Shown here: one piece after another, positions 35,571-42,380 of the stretch
How the letters are laid out: each line of letters begins with the position of its first letter
How positions within the stretch are numbered: the first letter of the stretch is position 1
Source: Extibacter muris
GTDB lineage: Bacteria; Bacillota; Clostridia; Lachnospirales; Lachnospiraceae
Length of the DNA stretch: 64,000 bases
Direction of reading: 5' to 3'
NCBI RefSeq assembly: GCF_004345005.1
Contig: NZ_SMMX01000013.1
Location: forward strand, 1-64,000
Translations under genes and position numbers: made by a program
The notes under the pieces: generated by a model
What the model was told of the DNA's origin: nothing
What the model saw: the letters and a program-made list of their open reading frames with translations, nothing else
Database searches by the model: none

Positions 35571-35834
35571 ATGGTTAGTCAGAAGGTAAAGATCACCAAC
35601 CCAACAGGACTGCATCTGAGGCCGGCAGGAATATTCTGCAACGAGGCTCTTAAGTATGAATGTAAAGTAATGTTCCAGATAAGGAACACGACGGCTAATG
35701 CAAAGAGCATCCTGAGCATTCTCGGAGCATGTGTCAAGGAGGGCGATGAGATTGAGCTTGTATGCGAAGGAGAAGGCGAAGAAGAAGCGCTCAAGGCTAT
35801 GACGGCAATTGTCGAACACGGGCTAGAGGATTAA
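35571..35834 (+). CDS. ptsH: Phosphocarrier protein HPr
   Basis: An 87-aa HPr. The phosphorylated His15 lies in PTGLHLRPAG, and Ser46, the HPr-kinase site for catabolite control, is in NAKSILSILG. Both are intact, so it can serve sugar PTS transport and CcpA regulation. It has AGGAGG before the ATG and follows cdaR by nine bases. Enzyme I is not adjacent. Confidence 0.95.
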   Translation: MVSQKVKITNPTGLHLRPAGIFCNEALKYECKVMFQIRNTTANAKSILSILGACVKEGDEIELVCEGEGEEEALKAMTAIVEHGLED

Positions 35835-35848
35835 TTAGGGGTGGTAAA

Positions 35849-36034
35849 GTGGACGCCGGGCGGAAGCCGGATGACATCTGCTCCGATGCGTCCGAGGCTC
35901 CGACTAGCCCACGGCCTCCTAACTTTGCGGAAGAGTCGCTGATGGCTGACGTGAGGAATTTGGTCATGGCAGTATTTGTACAAAATAAAAGGTTAAAGAA
36001 GCTGAAAGCCTTGCCGTGGATTAATAAGACTTGA
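35849..36034 (+). CDS. Possible small protein after ptsH
   Basis: An open frame of 61 codons from GTG 35849, preceded by AGGGGTGG and ending 18 bp before a strong terminator. The product would have a polar N-terminus with APTSPRPPNFAEES and a basic, hydrophobic C-terminus (VMAVFVQNKRLKKLKAL). The family was not recognised. The position inside the transcript and the ribosome site favour it; codon evidence is weak. A shorter form from ATG 35941 is possible. Confidence 0.35.
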   Translation: MDAGRKPDDICSDASEAPTSPRPPNFAEESLMADVRNLVMAVFVQNKRLKKLKALPWINKT

Positions 36035-36051
36035 AGAACGTGAATTGCTTG

Positions 36052-36106
36052 AAAAGACCTCTGGGGAAAGAAATCTTGAAAGATTTCTTTCCCCAGAGGT
36101 CTTTTT
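36052..36106 (+). terminator. Very long perfect terminator of the cda-ptsH operon
   Basis: A 24-bp perfect stem (36052-36075 and 36082-36105) with loop TTGAAA and T bases. With its A-rich left side it can act on both strands. It separates the housekeeping block from the injection-system operon. Confidence 0.92.
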
Positions 36107-36349
36107 GTAAGTCATGTGAGATTACAGGAAAATCAGTGTGATAAGGAAGCAATACCTACAAATGCTTGCACACAAGCCCGACACAATCAATCAGCCAGCT
36201 GACGCAGCCAGTAGCGTCCCACTTTACTATCCCCCACCATAATATGACAAAAAACGACAAAATATGAATTTTATAAACATGGTTGGGCGATATGTAGTAA
36301 TTTATATTATATAGTTTTTCTCAATGTAAGCGGACTAAAGGAGTGAATC
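36107..36349 (+). promoter_or_regulatory. Gene-free promoter region of the injection-system operon
   Basis: No gene is seen. The region holds a tandem repeat GACAAAAAAC/GACAAAATAT (36246-36265) and an AT-rich promoter candidate with TTGGGC (36283-36288) and TATTAT (36305-36310), spaced 16 bp. The direct repeat could be an activator site for the LytTR protein encoded next. AAAGGAG at 36337-36343 is the ribosome site of the first gene. Confidence 0.5.
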
Positions 36350-36721
36350 ATTACGGAAGACAAGGAGTACATCTACATTCAAGACAGCGAGCATATCTGG
36401 AGGAAAGTAATGTTGTCGGATATCTACTATATCGAGACGATTAAATCCACTCACTACTGCGAGATTGTCTACAAAAACGGGGTGGGCAAGATACGCGCAG
36501 ATATAACGCCGCTGCAGGAGGAGTTCGCTCCATATTTGTTTCGGACGAAAGCGTCCACGCTTGTAAATCTGGATCTGGTTGAAAAGGTAGATACGAAGAA
36601 CCGGATCCTTTATTTCAATGACAGTATATATTGTACCTATGCACAGCGTCTGTCACCTGAGGTAAAAAAGAGGCTCAGGCTTTATAATTACAGAAGTTAC
36701 AGGGGGAGAGAGGATGAGTGA
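36350..36721 (+). CDS. Single-domain LytTR DNA-binding regulator
   Basis: A protein of about 123 aa that is almost only a LytTR domain (EYIYIQDSEHIWRKV, LSDIYYIETIKSTHY, LFRTKASTLVNLDLVEKVD). LytTR proteins bind direct repeats in promoters, so it is the likely local regulator of the injection operon. The full domain needs a start before ATG 36410. The frame is open only from after the TGA at 36344, with ATT 36350 or ACG 36353 available behind AAAGGAG, so a rare start codon is implied. Alternatively ATG 36410, which has its own GGAGG, starts a shortened form lacking the first beta-strands. It overlaps the next gene by eight bases. Confidence 0.8.
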   Translation: MTEDKEYIYIQDSEHIWRKVMLSDIYYIETIKSTHYCEIVYKNGVGKIRADITPLQEEFAPYLFRTKASTLVNLDLVEKVDTKNRILYFNDSIYCTYAQRLSPEVKKRLRLYNYRSYRGREDE

Positions 36722-38480
36722 CCGGCCGTATCCATTTGAAAAGAACCGATACTATTATGGAAAGATGCTGACATCGGCAGACTTTCAGGCAGAACAGAGA
36801 TACCATGACTGTAGAAGGATGTTCCTGAACCAGATGGTCCTGGGAACTGGTATCCTGTGCGGCCTTGGCGTCCGGGCATTGGATGAACGGACGCTGTTGA
36901 TTGAAAGCGGGGCGGCGGTCGACGGCGCCGGCAGAGATATCGTCGTTCCGGGAGATACGGTGAAGAAGCTGGCTGCGTTAGAAGGATATGACAGCCTGAC
37001 AAGATCTACGGCAGTGCTGTACCTTCGGCACAAGGAGGAGACCGTACAGCCTGTCTGCGTCGTAAACAGAAGGGCAGAACAGGAAGAGTATGAAGACAAC
37101 AGGATACGGGATACTTATGAGTTCTTTCTGGCAGATTGCCCGGAAGATGAGAAGAAGGGGGAGGCAGAGGCGTTTTTTGCTGAGATGGTGCTTCTTGACG
37201 GACCCGATTATAAAGTAAGCCTTAAGATGCCGGCTGTCGTGTGCAAAGGGCGGCACGTAAGGCTCTCTTTGCTTATAAAAAACCTGTCCGGCAGCGAAGG
37301 CGCGGTCTCTGTCAAAGGACAGCTTAAGCTGCCTGCATTCCTTACGGCGGACGGAGCCCGGGAGCTGCAGATCAGGCAGGAGGAGGCCGTGCTGCAGAGT
37401 GGGGAAACGAAAAGACAGGATTACTGGCTGTATACGAATGAAGTAGAATATGAGTCTACCAGCATCTTATGGGACGATGAGGCTTCCGGCATATTTCTTG
37501 ACGGAGATGAGACGGAGTGCCAGCCGCACCCGGAACTGGCGCTGCTGCTTACAGAGCGTACGCCCGAAGAGCTTGTGAGGTGGAACGTGGGGCGCAGGAA
37601 TCTGGAAGAGAAGGCGCTGGGCAAGGCTGAAGAAGCGGTCTGCCTTGCCAGGATCGCCATCGCGGACGCAGTACATGACCATATACTGGAAGAGGTGAAG
37701 GAAGCAGGCGTCAAACGGTATATACCGCTGCCCCAGACAGAAGACATATGCAGTGAATATCTGGCCTGCTATTCCTATGACGGAGGTAATATAGTGCAGC
37801 CTGCATATGCACAGAGGGAGGAAGAGGAGGCGGTACAGGTCCAGGAAGAACCGGTGCTGGCCAGGGGTGGGACATTGGAGATACCATTGGATCTCAAGCA
37901 GAGAAAAGGTAAAGTATATTGCTCAGAAGAGGTGGTCCATGGGCTAGGTCCAGGTCCCGTATATGTGGATGTCGGAATCTTGAACGTAAAAGACGGGGCA
38001 GGCAGGGGCAATACAGGAGATACCGTCATCTATGGAGATGCCGGACTCTTTGAAGGCAGATCCGCACACGGAATATCAGTCCAGACATCCGTGAAGGTAT
38101 ACGAGTCAAGAGGGAGCTTCCAGGTAGCCGCAAGGCTTACGGGTGAACAGGATACGATTGTCCTTCCCCTCAGGTGGACGGCGGTACGGGTGCCTGCCGG
38201 GCTGGAACAAGGGGAGGAGAACAGAGCCATGCAGCTTGTGCCGGAAATGCCTACAGTCAGGCTGGCCCCGGGAGAGAAGCACTATTTCTCCGTCAGATTC
38301 AAGAATATGGAGCCCTGCACCCTGCTGTATGAACTGATGGATGAAGGCGGCGGAGAAGTCGGACCTGACGGTATATACACGGCGCCATCCAGATGCGGCA
38401 TATACGAGATACGGATATGCTGCAGAGAATATAAGAAAGTATGTACGTATGTGTATGCGGTTGTGGGAGGAAAGGAATGA
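36714..38480 (+). CDS. eCIS-associated protein with N-terminal DFxxEQxY domain
   Basis: A 588-aa soluble protein. The first about 100 residues (YYYGKMLTSADFQAEQRY, LGTGILCGLGVRAL, AVDGAGRDIVVPG) match a domain I have seen in proteins encoded in eCIS and related phage-tail-like clusters. The rest is beta-rich: a region near 170-270 looks like an immunoglobulin-like or adhesin fold, and another near 380-580 alternates short strands. This could be a fibre, a capping or an adaptor protein. The gene is coupled to the LytTR gene in front and overlaps the next start by four bases. A role in attachment is inferred only. Confidence 0.6.
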   Translation: MSDRPYPFEKNRYYYGKMLTSADFQAEQRYHDCRRMFLNQMVLGTGILCGLGVRALDERTLLIESGAAVDGAGRDIVVPGDTVKKLAALEGYDSLTRSTAVLYLRHKEETVQPVCVVNRRAEQEEYEDNRIRDTYEFFLADCPEDEKKGEAEAFFAEMVLLDGPDYKVSLKMPAVVCKGRHVRLSLLIKNLSGSEGAVSVKGQLKLPAFLTADGARELQIRQEEAVLQSGETKRQDYWLYTNEVEYESTSILWDDEASGIFLDGDETECQPHPELALLLTERTPEELVRWNVGRRNLEEKALGKAEEAVCLARIAIADAVHDHILEEVKEAGVKRYIPLPQTEDICSEYLACYSYDGGNIVQPAYAQREEEEAVQVQEEPVLARGGTLEIPLDLKQRKGKVYCSEEVVHGLGPGPVYVDVGILNVKDGAGRGNTGDTVIYGDAGLFEGRSAHGISVQTSVKVYESRGSFQVAARLTGEQDTIVLPLRWTAVRVPAGLEQGEENRAMQLVPEMPTVRLAPGEKHYFSVRFKNMEPCTLLYELMDEGGGEVGPDGIYTAPSRCGIYEIRICCREYKKVCTYVYAVVGGKE

Positions 38481-39280
38481 GCCTAAAAAAGATAGGTACT
38501 TTGAAGGAGGGCAGAGTGAACACGGTCTGCGTATGTACGGATAACGAGGGCGATAAGTGGCATACCCTGTGGGAAGTCAAGAAACATAAGACCGCGAGGA
38601 TGCTGATGGATATGCAGGGAGCATCCCCTTTTGCAGAGTGCGGCATGGACGGCGAGCGCTTGTGCATCCTGCTTGCATATGAGGAGCCGAGGCCCCTTGG
38701 AAGGTTCTACCAGGGCAGCCTGTATACATGGGAGGAGCGGCGCAGGATATACGAGAACATCGTCCAGGCATGTGTGAATGCGGCTGTGCCATATCCTCTG
38801 CTGTACCTGCTTCTCAAAGAGAGGTGCATCAATATACGCCAGGATGGCAGCATGTACTTCACATATTACATACTGCTTGATGATCTGGATACCGATAAAG
38901 CAGAAAAAGATTGTGCGGGACTTGCCGCGGGCCTGCTGGCAGAGCTGATGGAGCTCCACGGCAGGAAAGAGGAAAGGTCCTGCCTCGCGCTTATACGCAA
39001 GAAGCGGAAACGGAATGCATATAACAGCTTCACGGAACTGGCCCATGATATAAAGTTTATTGACGGAAGGAAGAGGCTGAGCCTTATCTGGGGCAGGATT
39101 CCCTATCCGGAACAGAGCACGAAGGACAAGCTGTTCAGAATCCTGCTGCTGCTGACCGCGGTATTTCTGGCAGCAGCTGTCATCCTCGTCGCTTCACAAC
39201 TTATGTTCGGCGATATTCCTCTGCTGCGGGCGTTTTCTGCCGCAGTCGGAAAGATTGGCACAGAATCGCTGCTTAAGTAA
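38477..39280 (+). CDS. Membrane-anchored protein of the injection-system envelope module
   Basis: A 267-aa protein with a soluble domain of about 220 residues and one C-terminal membrane helix (about 222-247, FRILLLLTAVFLAAAVILVAS), followed by a short outside tail. The soluble part, with YTWEERRRIYENIVQA and LLKERCINIRQDGSMYFTYY, is faintly reminiscent of pseudokinase folds such as EssB of type VII secretion, but without catalytic motifs. ATG 38477 overlaps the stop before it (ATGA). I do not recognise the family. It would place a cytoplasmic domain at the membrane for docking the particle. Confidence 0.6.
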   Translation: MSLKKIGTLKEGRVNTVCVCTDNEGDKWHTLWEVKKHKTARMLMDMQGASPFAECGMDGERLCILLAYEEPRPLGRFYQGSLYTWEERRRIYENIVQACVNAAVPYPLLYLLLKERCINIRQDGSMYFTYYILLDDLDTDKAEKDCAGLAAGLLAELMELHGRKEERSCLALIRKKRKRNAYNSFTELAHDIKFIDGRKRLSLIWGRIPYPEQSTKDKLFRILLLLTAVFLAAAVILVASQLMFGDIPLLRAFSAAVGKIGTESLLK

Positions 39281-39297
39281 GAGGGAGGAGAAGGCCT

Positions 39298-40338
39298 ACG
39301 AAAAAAGGAATTGATTTGACCCCAAGGGATGGACAGGACTATTACCGTATCGGTTTCTGGCTTGTGAGCAAGAGACTGGCATTCCTGATTACCATCGTCG
39401 TGTGCGTGGCAAGCCTGTGGTGCATCTTCCGGTCATTTCCGGTATCCCTGGGAGGTACGGAAAAAGGGGTTCCGGTCTTCCGCTATAATTCACTGCCGCT
39501 CAAGTTCTATAAGGGAGAAGCGGAAGTGCTGGCAAAGTCGGGATATACTGCATATATCGGACATGTGGACAGAGGAGCGGCACAGGGGAACGGCACTTTA
39601 TATACGAAGGAGGGGAACGTCCTGTACAAAGGGCAGTTTACCGGTAATGAATACCACGGCAAAGGGACGCTCTACCGGGCCAATGGGACGAAGGAATATG
39701 CCGGTGCGTTTGACTACGGCGTGAGGCAGGGCAGAGGGAAGCTCTATAATGCTGGCGAAGAGCTGGTATATGCAGGCAATTTCCGCAACAACGAGATTGC
39801 CTATGAAGAACTGGCTGGGACGGCGACTGAAAAGGTGGCGGAAAGGTATACCGGACGACAGATCCTATATGAGATGGACGATACGGTATGTGCGGCCATG
39901 CCGGAGATACATGCCCTCTACAGTGCCCGAAGCGGTGAAGACAGCGTCGACGGCCTGTGGGAGACGACAGGAGTCTATGTCATGGCAGAAGAGTTCACGG
40001 CAGAAGACGTTAAGCTCAAGACTGTAAAAGGACTGAAGGGCTATTTTGAGACGCTGCAGTACGAAGGGAAGACGGTACTTCAGTTTGAAGATGTGGTGGC
40101 GATGAAGCAGCTGGCCGGACCAGTGAAGAAGAAGTACGGCACAGAGATTGCCATCGAGACGGAAGGGGAGCTTGCAGACGCCAGGAAAGTAACCGGCTAC
40201 CCACGTAATATAGAATGCTATATCTATACATTTGAAAAAGAAGGCTTCCGCTATACGTTCTTCAGCTATGCGAAGAACAGCGGATTTGGCCTGTATCTGA
40301 TTGAGAGGGATGACCGGGCAGGAAAAGGAGCGGAATGA
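39298..40338 (+). CDS. Membrane-anchored MORN-repeat protein
   Basis: About 346 aa: an N-terminal membrane helix (AFLITIVVCVASLWCIF) and then about four MORN repeats (GNGTLYTKEGNVLYKGQF, GKGTLYRANGTKEYAGAF, GRGKLYNAGEELVYAGNF), followed by a C-terminal alpha/beta domain of about 160 residues. The start is probably ACG 39298: GGGAGGAG lies seven bases before it and the N-terminus would read MKKGIDLTPRDG. TTG 39316, with AAAGGAA in front, is the alternative. MORN repeats often organise membrane-associated assemblies. It overlaps the following gene by four bases. Confidence 0.75.
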   Translation, partial: TKKGIDLTPRDGQDYYRIGFWLVSKRLAFLITIVVCVASLWCIFRSFPVSLGGTEKGVPVFRYNSLPLKFYKGEAEVLAKSGYTAYIGHVDRGAAQGNGTLYTKEGNVLYKGQFTGNEYHGKGTLYRANGTKEYAGAFDYGVRQGRGKLYNAGEELVYAGNFRNNEIAYEELAGTATEKVAERYTGRQILYEMDDTVCAAMPEIHALYSARSGEDSVDGLWETTGVYVMAEEFTAEDVKLKTVKGLKGYFETLQYEGKTVLQFEDVVAMKQLAGPVKKKYGTEIAIETEGELADARKVTGYPRNIECYIYTFEKEGFRYTFFSYAKNSGFGLYLIERDDRAGKGAE

Positions 40339-42377
40339 GAAAGAGTGGATGGAAGAAGTGCCTGTGCATGCTCTGCGCTGCCTGCATATGTGCAGGAACA
40401 TTCACCGGTTCTGCAGGGACGGCCGAAGCCGGACAGAAGGTACTGACACTTGAGCAGGCGAAAAAGCTGGCATACTTAAGTAGCACGGACTATACAACAG
40501 TAAAAAGCAAGATGAACCTGCAGAAAATAAAATACACGGAAGCTGTAAAATCTATCGCTTTGAAGCAGAAGAATATGCTGACCTTCCGCTGGTCTCCGCT
40601 TCTGACCTTCAAGTTTCCTGAACGGCCGGACATGGCAACGCTGTATGACTGGCTTTATAAGCCTGTACAGATACAGACGGAACTGTCTTCGCTCATGCAT
40701 CAGCTTGAAGATGTAAGATGCAGCGTGGACGAGAAAGTGTCTAATCTCTATGTGGCCGTATACTGTGCTCAGGAAAAAATCACATTTGCCGGACAGAGGC
40801 TCGACAGCTTGAATGAGACGCTGGAAAGAATCAGGTGGAGAGTAAAGGCGGGGGAAGGCGCCCAGGCTGACGTGGATAAGATACAGGCACAGGTGAAGAA
40901 GCTGACAACGGATGTCAGCCTTCTGACGCGGCAGTACGAGACTGCAAAGAAAAAGCTTGGCACCGCGATAGGCCTTGACCTGTCGTGGGGATTCCGATTC
41001 GAGAATCCGTATGTAAAGGGGAAGCTGAAGCGCAGCATGGTGGGAGAGCTGACCGAGCATACGCTTGCCCACGACCAGGGATATTATGAGGCAAAGCTAG
41101 GTACACGGGCAGGCCTCGTGAGCCTGGAACTGAATGAACGGCTTCTGAAGTCTAAATACAGCAGGCATATGTCCTATATCCAGCCTTATATCAACCAGGC
41201 GCGACAGGGGCAGAAGATTGATACCGACGCTTTCAGGACGGCGTACGACCAGTTCTTATATGCGCTGGATAGCCGCTGGCAGGGGCATATCAGGATATTG
41301 TTCATCAAGATACCGAAAGAATGGTTCAAAGGCGCGCTTGACGGGGTGAGATATATGGAAGACGATCCCTATGCCGCATATACGCAGACACTGGAATATG
41401 TGGACCTGAAGCTGGAACAGGACCAGAAGCAAAAAGAGATAGAAGAAGCGGTGGCAGACCAGTTCGAGGCACTCGTTACGGCCGGGAACGCGTTGGATGC
41501 CCTCCAGGAGGCCGTAGCGGATATGGAGACAAAGCTGGAGAAGCAGGCAGCCTTGAACAAGCAGGGAAAGCTGTCTTTCGAGGAACTGAACGCACAGCAG
41601 GATGAGTATGAAGAGTACGAGATGCAGATGCTGGATTCTATGGCGGACTACAGCAGCCAGCTCTATTCCTTCGACCGTCTGACGTGTGGAGGGATAACGA
41701 AGTATCTGGAGGAGGGAAGCCTGTCTGCAAATGTATCAGGAACAGGTGACAGCTATCTCGTACAGGAAGAGGGAGAGGGCGCTTATTATACGCTGGAATC
41801 CAGAATCGAAGACAATATGTTTCTGCTTGGCGTCCGCATACCGGACGGGTACCAGATCAAGGTGACGGACTATGAACTCTGGGTTGACGGCGCCCAGATC
41901 GGGGCAAGGACGAAGATCGAAGAACCGCTGAAGCATCTTGCGCTTACGCTCGATGACGTTCAGAATGCGGCCATCCGCTTTTATAATAAAGATGGGTTTG
42001 TGGATGCATGTGAGATTGATCCCATGGTTATGCAAGGGCCGCTTGATATAAAAGGGGAGTATCAGGCAGCAGCAAAGAAGAAGCAGAAAAAGGTGGCGGA
42101 TTATACCTATACATACCGGACATCCACAGGCATGGCGGAATTTAAGTTTACGCCCGTGACAGGGGAAGGGATCGCATATTACCAGGTGGCCGGCAATGAC
42201 GGGCAGGCCATCTATGACAAGGCGCTTGTCCGGGCGGACCAGCCGTTCTGCTATCTGGCCTTGGCCGCGAGAGACCAGAAGAACCTGCGGATAAAGTTCT
42301 ATGATGCGGACAAGAGGGAGCTGTATGTCGGTTCGCTTAAGCCTGATACACTGGAAGTTACCATACGGGAGGAATGA
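40335..42377 (+). CDS. Secreted TolC-like coiled-coil protein
   Basis: A 680-aa protein with a signal peptide (ACICAGTFTGSAGTAEA) and a TolC/OEP-like region of about 400 residues. It begins with LTLEQAKKLAYLSSTDY and is followed by long heptad helices (RIRWRVKAGEGAQADVDKIQ and DQFEALVTAGNALDALQEAV). The C-terminal about 230 residues are beta-rich. In Gram-negatives TolC forms a trans-periplasmic tunnel; here the organism has no outer membrane, so the protein may form a tube or stalk across the cell wall. No beta-barrel porin domain could be confirmed. It starts with ATG overlapping the preceding stop. Confidence 0.68.
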   Translation: MRKSGWKKCLCMLCAACICAGTFTGSAGTAEAGQKVLTLEQAKKLAYLSSTDYTTVKSKMNLQKIKYTEAVKSIALKQKNMLTFRWSPLLTFKFPERPDMATLYDWLYKPVQIQTELSSLMHQLEDVRCSVDEKVSNLYVAVYCAQEKITFAGQRLDSLNETLERIRWRVKAGEGAQADVDKIQAQVKKLTTDVSLLTRQYETAKKKLGTAIGLDLSWGFRFENPYVKGKLKRSMVGELTEHTLAHDQGYYEAKLGTRAGLVSLELNERLLKSKYSRHMSYIQPYINQARQGQKIDTDAFRTAYDQFLYALDSRWQGHIRILFIKIPKEWFKGALDGVRYMEDDPYAAYTQTLEYVDLKLEQDQKQKEIEEAVADQFEALVTAGNALDALQEAVADMETKLEKQAALNKQGKLSFEELNAQQDEYEEYEMQMLDSMADYSSQLYSFDRLTCGGITKYLEEGSLSANVSGTGDSYLVQEEGEGAYYTLESRIEDNMFLLGVRIPDGYQIKVTDYELWVDGAQIGARTKIEEPLKHLALTLDDVQNAAIRFYNKDGFVDACEIDPMVMQGPLDIKGEYQAAAKKKQKKVADYTYTYRTSTGMAEFKFTPVTGEGIAYYQVAGNDGQAIYDKALVRADQPFCYLALAARDQKNLRIKFYDADKRELYVGSLKPDTLEVTIREE

Positions 42378-42380
42378 CGG

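Noticed and set aside
35762-36034. 90-codon frame starting inside ptsH with a run of arginines
   Set aside because: The first part is the ptsH sequence in another frame; only the part from 35849 on was kept as a weak candidate.
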